The notes under the pieces were generated by a model. That model was not told the origin of the DNA and searched no databases. It saw only the letters and a list, made by a program, of their open reading frames with translations. A program made the translations under genes and the position numbers. A DNA stretch of 64,000 bases from Panulirus ornatus (lineage: Eukaryota; Arthropoda; Malacostraca; Decapoda; Palinuridae): positions 21,512,913 through 21,576,912 of the forward strand of contig NC_092257.1 of NCBI RefSeq assembly GCF_036320965.1, given 5' to 3'. The first letter of the stretch is position 1, and each line of letters opens with the position of its first letter. Of this stretch, positions 34,994 through 45,257 are shown one piece after another.

Positions 34994-35062
34994 TGGAAAG
35001 GATCACAATTTTGCGCGTGATCAGGATATTCCTATGAGTCCACAGGGAAATGAAACACGATA
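34572..35062. mobile_element. Foldback Penelope-type terminal repeat (P3)
   Basis: The longest copy of the P family. A perfect-but-one 21-bp hairpin (34687-34707 with 34718-34738, TGGTAAACATGTG arms, 10-nt loop) precedes the CCCCTGATGATGTGATTATT core (34802) and GAAAGTGCACTTGGGAAC. From 34844 to 34920 the sequence (TTTCATTTTCCTGTGGACTC and on to GATCCTTTCCAAT) is repeated in reverse at 34989-35062, around (TA)n, forming a ~75-bp-arm inverted repeat. No coding sequence is left. Family assignment is inferred. Confidence 0.6.
34921..34988. repeat. (TA)n at the centre of the P3 inverted repeat
   Basis: Pure TA loop of the foldback. Confidence 0.95.
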
Positions 35063-35228
35063 AGGCAGGACACTGTCGACAGCACTGCAGTGGCTGTTGT
35101 GTATCACACCCTGGCTCACGTTCCCTATTTTTTTTTTCTTCTGCATCACATGAAAGTAGCTTGCTGTAACTCACTCCGACGAACTTAATCCTCCTCTCAA
35201 ACATAACACGTGATTTACGCGTCTTACA
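35063..35228. other. Unassigned spacer
   Basis: About 165 bp with no recognisable feature. Confidence 0.5.
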
Positions 35229-35466
35229 ATTGGGAGGTAAGTTTGAATGGAGAAATACTGGAGGAAGTGAAGTGTTTTCGATATCTGGGAGTGGATTTGG
35301 CAGTGGCGGAGCCATGGAAGCGGAAGTGAGTCACAGGGTTCGGGGAAGGGGGGCGAAAGTTCTGGGTGCGATGAAAAATGTGTGGAAGGCGAGAACGTTA
35401 TCTTGGAAAGCATAAATGGGTATGTTTGAAGGAATAGTGGTTCCAACAGTGTTATATGGCTGTGAA
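35229..35466 (+). mobile_element. RTE-like LINE fragment
   Basis: Forward fragment containing the equivalent of EVKCFRYLGVDLA...AMEAEVSHRV and ALKNVWK...TLSWKA, ending at VVPTVLYGCE. Several point changes and an internal stop. Confidence 0.85.
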
Positions 35467-35979
35467 TTAGAATAAAAGTAGGTCACGAAAGGTGGGTGAA
35501 GAGTAGATGCTTATGAGTCTGGTAGTGACAGGAGTGAGGATGGATGGAGTGTGTTTCGGGAGGAGTTTGATGATAGATTCTTACAATTTTAAGGTATCGA
35601 ATCCTGGTGTAAGACGATCTTAGTACAATCGTGGCTGATGTGTCAAGTGACAGTACAATTGGAAACATCGGTGTTCTCTGGTGTAAAGGAAAATGGAGAG
35701 AAACCTGTCGAATTGCTTGGTGATCGAGAAATGGTGATCGAGAGTACATCACTGGAAATCAGGTGCGTCCATAAGGTGAACCAGGCTGGAGGTCAGTAGG
35801 CACCTTTGAAATATGTGATGGCCAGCAGACGTGAAGGAGGAGAGGTTGTTGGATGAGAACGTACGCAGAGGAGCAGCAGGTGGAATAATGGCTATGCATT
35901 CCGTGGTGTGTGTGTGTGTGTGGTGTGTGTTGGGGGGGGCAAGTTTGACAGTTTGTGGTGTGATGGGAGAAGAGAGGAA
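35467..35979. other. Unassigned sequence
   Basis: About 510 bp. No recognisable gene. It may be a very degraded extension of the neighbouring LINE remnants, but I cannot align it. A short (GT)n lies near 35910. Confidence 0.45.
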
Positions 35980-36815
35980 GTGACACTTGTGCGACGGATG
36001 TGGTTAAAGTGTACTGAGTGTTGGAATGATGAACTTGATTCGCAACTGAGAGAGAAAAATGTAGGTATTTGACGATAACTGCAGGGTAGGAATGCAATTG
36101 ATTGGGAGGAATACAAGAGAAAAGGCGGGAAGTCCAGAGAAAAGTACGAGAGCTGAAAGATATTGCAAATAACAAATATGATGATGAATAAGTGTTGATG
36201 AGCTTCACAGAAAACAAGAAAATGGTTTGGAAGGAGGTGAAGAGTATAGGAGATGACAGTTACGAGTGTAGATGGGGTAGTAGTAACATGCAAAGATGTG
36301 GGGAAGAGATGGAATGAATATATATAAAAAGATGACGGGGAACTGTCCGTGGTGTGTCTGGGAAGAGATGGTGTGTGGAGTGAAAGTCATGGCAAATGGT
36401 ATTGCCAAAAAAAAAAGAAAGAGGTGATGAAAGCCTTGCAAGCGGTGATGTATGGCAAGAATCGGCTGGAGTGGATGGGATTGCAGTTAGATTCCTCAAG
36501 AAAGAGGATGACGGCGTTGTTGATTCGTTCGTGAGGCGGTTTTCGTCATTCGTACGATCAGAGGCGAGGTCACCAGAGGACTGGCAGAATGCAAGGGTAG
36601 CGCCCTTGTTTTGTAACCGAGGGGAAGTGGATGGAATGGTAGAAACACAGAGTGGAATGAGGTGGTAGTGAGACGTCGAGGGCGTCCGGGTGGGGAGGAG
36701 CAATGTGTAGTGGCTTCAGGAGAGCTGGGGGTGTGGACGAAGTGGTCGCTCTGACGAACTTGAGTGAGAAATACTTGGGTTCTCAAGGAAAGGGAGTGAT
36801 TGATGCCACCTCCTT
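35980..36815 (+). mobile_element. Old, diverged RTE-like LINE remnant
   Basis: Forward copy of the linker/RT N-terminal part. Recognisable pieces: the counterpart of WWDEEV...LVKEKRE near 36025, LQGRNAIDWEEYKRK near 36085, KKMVWKEVKSIGDD near 36220, VCLGRDGVWSESHGK at 36349-36400, and SPEDWQNARVAPLF near 36570. Many stops and frameshifts. Confidence 0.75.
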
Positions 36816-36844
36816 CCCTTCCCACCACCTGCTAGAGGGGTCAG

Positions 36845-36927
36845 AACTCCGTCCTCCTCATCCTCCACCTCCTCCTCCTCCTCTCCTCTCCTCCTCCTCC
36901 TCCTCCTCCTCCTCCTCCTCCTCCTGC
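36845..36927. repeat. (CTC)n trinucleotide repeat
   Basis: TCC/CTC repeat of about 80 bp. Confidence 0.95.
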
Positions 36928-36994
36928 TAACCTGCTTGTTGGCTTGACGAGTTAACAGTTTGGGTCGTTATCCTTCAGTGAACTTTGACCTGTG

Positions 36995-36999
<5 letters not shown>

Positions 37000-37038
<39 letters not shown>

Positions 37039-37093
37039 TGTGCGTGTGCGGCTGTGTGTATGTGAGGGATGTGGGCAGCTGTCAACCCCAACC

Positions 37094-37124
<31 letters not shown>

Positions 37125-37131
37125 TGTGTGT
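37000..37131. repeat. Two (GT)n tracts
   Basis: (GT)n at 37000-37038 and 37098-37131, with GTGC/GTAT variants between. Confidence 0.95.
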
Positions 37132-37825
37132 GTGTACGAGTTAAGTGTTTTATATATGTGTCCATATATACAGGCGCGCCTGATACCCGTGTCTGAGTCC
37201 CTCCGGAAAATAATACTTATTTATTAACTCTCAAAAAAAAAATGTGTCATGAAGATTCGCCGGGATAAATCCAGGTAAACTAACAATTAATATAAAGTAT
37301 CGTGGCCCCCCGAGGCCATGCGACAGGAGCGCGCCGCCCCCCCCGACCGACCCGACCTATGAAACGTCTGGCGACTGGAGGCACTCATACCCTCCAACAC
37401 ACGGCTATACCACACCCTCCAACAAGTGTCACAGCCTCCTTGCAGCGTCGCGATAGACTCCCCCTTATGACCTAGGGATCCCTGAAGTCCCCTGTTGCAC
37501 GGTGGGTCTCGCAGGCTCCTCCCGCTACGAAAAATGCCACCATTATCACATGGTATCATTTCCAGCAGGATGCGCTATCTTGCCCTCACGTAGTTTATAT
37601 ATACGTATATATATATATATATTCTCTATGTTCCTCACTCGTCCGGCCCACCAGGCGCCCTTGCTTGCCCTCGCTAATTAATATATACAAGCCCTAAGCA
37701 CGTGCAAATAAAAGTTCCAAAATCATGGCCTTCTCGTGGATGGATCACATGAGGACCGGGCATTTCTGTGTTGGCTAAAGAGCAAAGTAGCGGCGGTGAA
37801 ATTAGCAGGGAGAGTTCTTGAGCGG
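37132..37825. other. Unassigned sequence
   Basis: About 690 bp without recognisable gene. Includes GGCGCGCC at 37175 and a short (TA)n at 37600-37620. Confidence 0.45.
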
Positions 37826-38030
37826 GTGTGGGGCTGTGGGGGTGTTTGTGGGCAGGAGAAGGGAGGGAGGTGTGTGGAGGAAGGAGGGTGTGGGGCGGTG
37901 TTTGTGTGCAGGGAAGGGAGGGAGGTGTGTGGAGGAAGGAGGGTGTGGGGCGGTGTTTGTGTGCAGGGAGGAGGGAGGTGTGTGGAGGAAGGAGAGGAGG
38001 AGAGAGGAGTGGAGTGGGGGATGGTTAAGG
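37826..38030. repeat. ~57-bp G-rich tandem repeat, ~3 copies
   Basis: Units containing GGTGTTTGTGTGCAGGGA and GGTGTGTGGAGGAAGGAG; the third copy is shortened. The short forward frames are not recognisable proteins. Confidence 0.88.
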
Positions 38031-38239
38031 GAGGTGGAGTGGCGGTGGTGGCGCACTCCTAATCATTACTCGTAACTCCTTAGATCTATTTGGGATTCGC
38101 TGCACCTTCTGGCTCCAATGAAAGCTCCAATGACACACCCCGGGGGCTGGAGAACGCTCACTCACTATGATTACCCTTCATATATCTGTGCCACATTCGA
38201 TGCACCACCTCCTACAGGGCTGGGGAGATGGGAGGATGG

Positions 38240-38241
<2 letters not shown>
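38031..38241. other. Unassigned spacer
   Basis: About 210 bp, nothing recognised. Confidence 0.5.

Positions 38242-38289
<48 letters not shown>
38242..38289. repeat. (CA)n microsatellite
   Basis: Pure CA tract directly preceding the 25-bp satellite. Confidence 0.97.
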
Positions 38290-38290
<1 letters not shown>

Positions 38291-39408
38291 CGGGACGGGG
38301 GCCCCTCCCTGACACTTCGCGGGACGGGGCCCTCACTAATACTACATGGGACGGGGCCCTCCCTGCCTCCCTGACACTCTGCGGGACGGGGCCCCTCCCT
38401 GCCTCCCTGACACTCTGCGGGACGGGGCCCTCACTAATACTACACGGGACGGGGCCCTCCCTGCCTCCCTGACACTGCGGGACGGGGCCCCTCACTAATA
38501 CTACATGGGATGGGGCCCTCTCTGCCTCCCTGACACTTCGCGGGACGGGGCCCTTCCTAACACATCATGGGACGGGGCCCTCTTAAAACTACACGGAACG
38601 GGGCCCTCCCTGATACTCCACCGGACGGGGCCCTTCCTCCCTGACACTCCACGAAACGGGGCTCTCCCTAACACTCCATGGGACGGGGCCCTTCCCTAAC
38701 ACTCCATGGGACGGGGCCCTCCCTGACACCATGGGACGGGGCCCTCCCTAACACCATGGGACGGGGCCCTCCCTGACACCATGGGACGGGGCCCTCCCTA
38801 ATACCGTGGGACGGGGCCCTCCCTAACACCATGGGACGGGGCCCTCCCTAACACCATGGGACGGGGCCCTCCCTAACACTCCATGGGACGGGGCCCTCCC
38901 TGACACCATGGGACGGGGCCCTCCCTAACACCATGGGACGGGGCCCTCCCTGACACCATGGGACGGGGCCCTCCCTAATACCGTGGGACGGGGCCCTCCC
39001 TAACACCATGGGACGGGGCCCTCCCTAACACCATGGGACGGGGCCCTCCCTAACACTATGGGACGGGGCCCTCCCTAACACCATGGGACGGGGCCCTCCC
39101 TAACACCATGGGACGGTGCCCTCCCTAACACCATGGGACGGGGCCCTCCCTAACACCATGGGACGGGGCCCTCCCTAACACCATGGGACGGGGCCCTCCC
39201 TAACACCATGGGACGGGGCCCTCCCTAACACCATGGGACGGGGCCCTCCCTAACACCATAGGACGGGGCCCTCCCTGACACCATAGGACGGGGCCCTCCC
39301 TGACACCATGGGACGGGGCCCTCCCTAACACTCCATGGGACGGGGCCCTCCCTAACACTCCATGGGACGGGGCCCTCCCTAACACTCCATGGGTCGGGGC
39401 CTTCCCGG
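38290..39408. repeat. 25-bp GC-rich satellite, ~40 copies
   Basis: Units of 25 bp with core CCATGGGACGGGGCCCTCCC then TAACA or TGACA; longer, more varied units at the left end (38290-38700) and CTCCATGGG variants at the right end. Each unit carries the palindromes CCATGG and GGGCCC. Confidence 0.95.
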
Positions 39409-39625
<217 letters not shown>

Positions 39626-39935
39626 GTGAAACGTCTGGGTGTCACCATGGAAAGGTGGTCTCTGGAGCCTGGATGTGGTGGAAAGGGAGCTGTGGTTTCG
39701 GTGCATTATTACATGACAGCTAGAGACTGTGAGTGTGAACGAATGTGGCCTTTGTTGTCTGTTTTCCTAGCGCTACCTCGCTGAAGCAGGGGGTAGCGAT
39801 GCTGTTTCCTGTGGGGCGGGGTAGCGCTGAGAGTGTATGAAGGCAAGCAAGTATGAGTATGTACACGTATATATATGTATATGTCTGTGTATGTATGTGT
39901 TGATCTGTATATGTATGTATATGTGCGTGTATGGG
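39626..39935 (+). mobile_element. RTE-like LINE 3' UTR fragment
   Basis: Forward 3' UTR of the long type: GGGAGCTGTGGTTTCGGTGC, TTTTCCTAGCGCTACCTCGC, then the TATG/TGTATG-rich part. Its 3' terminus is missing; at ~39936 it is joined to RT sequence of another copy in the same orientation. Confidence 0.85.
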
Positions 39936-40977
39936 CATATGATAGAGTTGATAGAGATGCTCTGTGGAAGGTATTAAGAATATATGGTGTGGGAGGCAAG
40001 TTGTTAGAAGCAGTGAAAAGTTTTTATCGAAGATGTAAGGCATGTGTACGTGTAGGAAGAGCTGAAAGTGATTGGTTCTCAGTGAATGTAGGTTTGCGGC
40101 AGGGGTGTGTGATGTCTCCATGGTTGTTTAATTTGTTTATGGATGGGGTTGTTAGGGAGGTGAATGCAAGAGTTTTGGAAAGAGGGGCAAGTATGAAGTC
40201 TGTTGGGGATGAGAGAGCTTGGGAAGTGAGTCAGTTGTTGTTCGCTGATGATACAGCGCTGGTGGCTGATTCATGTGAGAAACTGCAGAAGCTGGTGACT
40301 GAGTTTGGTAAAGTGTGTGAAAGAAGAAAGTTAAGAGTAAATGTGAATAAGAGCAAGGTTATTAGGTACAGTAGGGTTGAGGGTCAAGTCAATTGGGGAG
40401 GTAAGTTTGAATGGAGAAAAACTGGAGGAAGTAAAGTGCTTTAGATATCTGGGAGTGGATCTGGCAGCGGATGGAACCATGGAAGCGGAAGTGAATCATA
40501 GGGTGGGGGAGGGGGCGAAAATCCTGGGAGCCCTGAAGAATGTGTGGAAGTCGAGAACATTATCTCGGAAAGCAAAAATGGGTATGTTTGAAGGAATAGT
40601 GGTTCCAACAATGTTGTATGGTTGCGAGGTGTGGGCTATGGATAGAGTTGTGCGCAGGAGGGTGGATGTGCTGGAAATGAGATGTTTGAGGACAGTGTGT
40701 GGTGTGAGGTGGTTTGATCGAGTAAGTAATGTAAGGGTAAGAGAGATGTGTGGTAATAAAAAGAGTGTGGTTGAGAGAGCAGAAGAGGGTGTTTTGAAAT
40801 GGTTTGGTCACATGGAGAGAATGAGTGAGGAAAGATTGACCAAGAGGATATATGTGTCGGAGGTGGAGGGAACGAGAAGTGGGAGACCAAATTGGAGGTG
40901 GAAAGATGGAGTGAAAAAGATTTTGAGTGATCGGGGCCTGAACATGCAGGAGGGTGAAAGGAGGGCAAGGAATAGAG
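39936..40977 (+). mobile_element. RTE-like LINE, copy L7 (RT to C-terminus, 3' end replaced)
   Basis: Forward copy from YDRVDRDALWKVLRIYGV through SDWFSVNVGLRQGCVMSPWL, QLLFADDTALVADS and KSKVIRYSRVEGQ (39875-40444), then a single extra G near 40396 shifts the frame. The C-terminal region is intact in the second frame (40377 onward: CFRYLGVDLAADGTMEAE, LYGCEVWAMDRVV, KWFGHMERMSEERLTKR). At 40978 the gene end and 3' UTR are replaced by a 40-bp satellite, and the open frame continues into it as KDYINCIRRYKDVQ-type repeats. Confidence 0.92.
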
Positions 40978-41407
40978 ATACAAAGATGTCCAAAGATTAT
41001 ATTAACTGTATCCGACGGTACAAAGATGTCCAGAAATTACATCAACTGTATCCGACGGTACAAAGATGCTCAAAGATCACATTAACTGTATCCGACGGTA
41101 CGAAGATGCCCAGAAATTACATTAACTGTATCCGACGGTACAGAGATGTCCAAAGATTACATAATTGTATCCGACTATCCGACGATACAAAGATGTCCAA
41201 AGATTACATTAACTGTATCCGACGATACAAAGATGTCCAAAGATTATATTAACTGTATCCGACGATACAAAGATGTCCAAAGATTACATTAAGTGTATCC
41301 GACGATACAAAGATGTCCAACGATTACATTAAGTGTATCCGACGATACAAAGATGTCCAAAGATTACATTAACTGTATCCGACGGTGCAAAGACGCCCAG
41401 AGATTAC
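40978..41407. repeat. 40-bp satellite, ~10.5 copies
   Basis: Units with core ACAAAGATGTCCAAAGATTA then CATTAACTGTATCCGACG. It starts exactly inside the LINE sequence (…AATAGAG then ATACAAAG). Confidence 0.95.
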
Positions 41408-41483
41408 ATTTAGCCACGCCTCCGACATCGTAAGTCTAACCGCTTTCAAAATCCAATCCGGCGCGCATGTTCCCCATCCGACC
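41408..41483. other. Unassigned spacer
   Basis: Short non-repeat sequence between two satellites. Confidence 0.5.
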
Positions 41484-41902
41484 TTGCCCTCCACTGCTCC
41501 CTCCTCTCACGTCAGCCGTGCCCTCCACTGCTCCCTCCTCTCACTTCAGCCGTGCCCTCCACTGCTCCCTCCTCTCACGTCAGCCGTGCCCTCCACTGCT
41601 CCCTCCTCTCACGTCAGCCGTGCCCTCCACTGCTCCCTCCTCTCACGTCAGCCGTGCCTTCCACTGCTCCCTCCTCTCACGTCAGCCGTGCCCTCCACTG
41701 CTCCCTCCTCTTACGTCAGCCGTGCCCTCCACTGCTCCCTCCTCTCACGTCAGCCGTGCCCTCCACTGCTCCCTCCTCTCACGTCAGCCGTGCCCTCCAC
41801 TGCTCCCTCCTCTCACGTCAGCCGTGCCCTCCACTGCTCCCTCCTCTTACGTCAGCCGTGCCCTCCACTGCTCCCTCCTCTCACGTCAGCCTTGCCCTCC
41901 CT
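41484..41902. repeat. 34-bp satellite, ~12 copies
   Basis: Units with core CCGTGCCCTCCACTGCTCCC then TCCTCTCACGTCAG. TGACGT/ACGTCA words recur in each unit. Confidence 0.95.
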
Positions 41903-42030
41903 CATTAGCTATGCTAATGGCCTCTGCGCTAACGAGCTGGTACGGAATGTTTCATATGTATATATGGGGATAGAAAGTCCGGTGACGTAATGGCCGTCGC
42001 CCGTGACGAAGCGACCAGAGGAGACGATCC
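41903..42030. other. Unassigned spacer
   Basis: About 130 bp, nothing recognised. Confidence 0.5.
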
Positions 42031-42480
42031 ACACGGACGGACGGACGAACGCTGGACGGACGAACGCTAGACGAACGGACGCTAGACGAGTGGACGCTAG
42101 ACGAATGGACGCTGGATGAATGGACGCTAGATGAATGGACGCCAGACGGACGAACGCTGGACGGACGGACGGACGCCAGACGAACGGACGCTAGATGAAT
42201 GGACGCTAGATGAATGGACGCTAGACGAATGGACGCTAGACGGATGGACGCTAGACGGACGGACGCCAGACGAACGGACGCTAGATGAATGGACGCTAGA
42301 CGAATGGACGCTAGACGAATGGACGCTAGACGAATGGACGCTAGACGAATGGACGCTAGACGGATGGACGCTAGACGGGCGGACGCCAGACGGACGAACG
42401 CTGGACGAACGGACGCTAGATGAACGGACGCTAGACGAACGGACGCTAGACGGACGGACGCCAGACGGATGGACGCCAGA
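42031..42480. repeat. 15-bp satellite, ~29 copies
   Basis: Units GACGCTAGACGAATG with variants GACGCCAGACGGACG. Fifteen is a multiple of three, so forward (TLDEW) and reverse (LASIR) frames are open for 120-190 codons; this is an artefact. Confidence 0.95.
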
Positions 42481-42719
42481 GAGGGGGATTGTGTCGCTCT
42501 GAGTCCAGTGGTTCGGATGTTCGCCACTGGGGACCGTAGTGGACGTGGCCAGGGGTTCCAGTGGGGGATCTTCTGGCTTCCAGCCCAGTCGGGCTCTCAG
42601 TGGTAACTGATGGGGGTTCAGTCAGGCTGGCGGGGGATGTAGGGGGGGGATAACTGGAGGGGGGGATAACTGGAGGGGGATGTAGGGGGGGATAACTGGA
42701 GGGGGATGTTTTCATTCGT
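42481..42719. other. Unassigned with short G-rich repeats
   Basis: Includes four copies of GGGGGATAACTGGAGGG near 42645-42710. Confidence 0.6.
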
Positions 42720-43185
42720 GTGTAGGGTTGATTAGGGGGGAGTTAAGGGTTTGGAGTAGGGGTGGTCAGGGGGCGAGGAGTTAAGGGTTTGGAGTACGGG
42801 TGGTCAGGGGGGGTGTTAAGGGTTTGGAGGAGGGGTGGTCAGGGGGGAGTTAAGGGTTTGGAGTAGGGGTGGTCAGGGGGGGAGTTAAGGGTTTGGAGTA
42901 GGGGGTGGTCAGGGGGGAAGTTAAGGGTTTGGAGGAGGGGTGGTCAGGGGAGGAGTTAAGGGTTTGGAGTAGGGGTGGTCAGGGGGGAGTTAAGGGTTTG
43001 GAGTAGGGGTGGTCAGGGGGGAGTTAAGGGTTTGGAATAGGGGTGGTCGGGGGGGGAGTTAGAGTAGGGGTAGTCAGGGGGGAGTTAAGAGTTTGGAGTA
43101 GGGGTGGTCGGGGGGGGAGTTAAGGGTTTGGAGTAGGGTCGATCAGGGGGGAGTTAAGGGTTTGGAGTAGGGGTGGTCAAGGGGA
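42720..43185. repeat. ~34-bp G-rich satellite, ~13 copies
   Basis: Units containing GGAGTTAAGGGTTTGGAGTA and GGGGTGGTCAGGGGG, length 33-36 bp because of G-run variation. The G-rich strand could form quadruplexes. Confidence 0.93.
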
Positions 43186-43327
43186 CGTTAATGAACCTGA
43201 GTAGGGCTGGTCGGGTGTGGGGGTGGGGAGGGGGGGGAGTTAATGGTCTGAATATGGCCAGCAGAAGTTAATGGTCTCAGAAAAGTCCTGTTTGGGAAAA
43301 GTGTACTATAAGGCGGTGAGGAAAGCA
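43186..43327. other. Unassigned spacer
   Basis: About 140 bp, nothing recognised. Confidence 0.5.
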
Positions 43328-45075
43328 GGCCTGGAGGACAAGCCAGTAGGGCCAAGCCTGGAGGACACGTCAGTAGGGCCAAGCCTGGAGGACAAGTCAG
43401 TAGGGCCAGCCTGGAGGACAAGCCTGGAGGACAAGTCTGTAGGGCCAGCCTGGAGGACAAGTCAGTAGGGCCAGCCTGGAGGACAAGCCTGGAGGACAAG
43501 CCTGTAGGGCCAGCCTGGAGGACAAGTCAGTAGGGCCAGCCTGGAGGACAAGCCTGGAGGACAAGCCAGGAGAGCAAGCCTGGAGGACAGATCAGTAGGG
43601 CCAGCCTGGAGGACAAGCCTGGAGGACAGATCAGTAGGGCCAGCCTGGAGGACAAGCCTGGAGGACAAGCCTGGAGGACAAGTCTGTAGGGCCAGCCTGG
43701 AGGACAAGTCAGTAGGACAAGCCTGGAGGACAAGCCTGGAGGACTAGCCAGGAGAGCAAGCCTGGAGGACAGATCAGTAGGGCCAGCCTGGAGGACAAGC
43801 CTGGATGACAAGCCTGGAGGACAAGCCAGGAGAGCAAGCCTGGAGGACAGATCAGTAGGGCCAGCCTGGAGGACAAGCCTAGAGGACAAGCCTGGAGGAC
43901 AAGCCAGGAGAGCAAGCCAGGAGGACAAGCCAGGAGGCCAAGCCAGGAGGCCAAGCTAGGAGGACAAGCCTGGAGGACAGGTCAGTAGGGCCAGCCTGGA
44001 GGACAAGCCTGGAGGACAAGCCTGGAGGACAGGCAGTAGGGCCAGCCTGGAGGACAAGCCTGGAGGACAAGCCTGGAGGACAGGTCAGTAGGGCCAGCCT
44101 GGAGGACAAGCCTGGAGGACAAGCCTGGAGGACAGGTCAGTAGGGCCAGCCTGGAGGACAAGCCTGGAGGACAGGTCAGTAGGGCCAGCCTGGAGGACAA
44201 GCCTGGAGGACAAGCCTGGAGGACAGGTCAGTAGGGCCAGCCTGGAGGACAAGCCTGGAGGACAAGCCTGGAGGACAAGCCTGGAGGACAGGTCAATAAG
44301 GCCAGCCTGGAGGACAAGCCTGGAGGACAAGCCAGGAGAGCAAGCCAGGAGGACAAGCCAGGAGGACAAGCCTGGAGGACAAGCCAGGAGGACAAGCCAG
44401 GAGAGCAAGCCAGGAGGACAAGTCAGGAGGACAAGCCTGGAGGACAAGCCTGGAGGACAAGCCTGGAGGACAGGTCAGTAGGGCCAGCCTGGAGGACAAG
44501 CCTGGAGGACAGGTCAGTAGGGCCAGCCTGGAGGACAAGCCTGGAGGACAAGCCTGGAGGACAGGTCAGTAGGGCCAGCCTGGAGGACAAGCCTGGAGGA
44601 CAAGCCTGGAGGACAGGTCAGTAGGGCCAGCCTGGAGGACAAGCCTGGAGGACAGGTCAGTAGGGCCAGCCTGGAGGACAAGCCTGGAGGACAGGTCAGT
44701 AGGGCCAGCCTGGAGGACAAGCCTGGAGGACAGGTCAGTAGGGCCAACCTGGAGGACAAGCCTGGAGGACAAGCCTGGAGGACAAGCCTGGAGGACAGGT
44801 CAGTAGGGCCAGCCTGGAGGACAAGCCTGGAGGACAAGCCTGGAGGACAGGTCAGTAGGGCCAGCCTGGAGGACAAGCCTGGAGGACAGGTCAGTAGGGC
44901 CAGCCTGGAGGACAAGCCTGGAGGACAGGTCAGTAGGGCCAGCCTGGAGTACAAGCCTGGAGGACAGGTCAGTAGGGCCAGCCTGGAGGACAAGCCTGGA
45001 GGACAAGCCTGGAGGACAAGCCAGGAGGCCAAGCTAGGAGGACAAGCCTGGAGGACAAGCCTGGAGGACAAGCCG
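43328..45075. repeat. 13-bp satellite with 26/39-bp higher order, ~134 units
   Basis: Base unit CCTGGAGGACAAG; a variant pair CCTGGAGGACAGG + TCAGTAGGGCCAG makes 26-bp blocks, commonly arranged as 39-bp (3 x 13) periods. Since 39 is divisible by three, reverse frames (LSSRLALLTCPPG type) stay open over hundreds of bases. Variants (CCAGGAGG, CCAGGAGAGCAAG) cluster at 43560-44420. Confidence 0.95.
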
Positions 45076-45257
45076 GGGGAAACCATGGTGGTGTGAACAA
45101 GGCTTGGTCAGACAGGGTTGGTCCCATGGGCCAGGTAGCAATATGGTCCCTGACTACGACCATGGCTGGCCTGCAGGTCGTCAGCGTCATTACCATACTG
45201 GTTATCCGGGACCACAGATGTCAGCTGCAGACCCGCCTTCCAATTGCTAACGTCAGC
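45076..45257. other. Unassigned spacer
   Basis: About 180 bp, nothing recognised. Confidence 0.5.
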
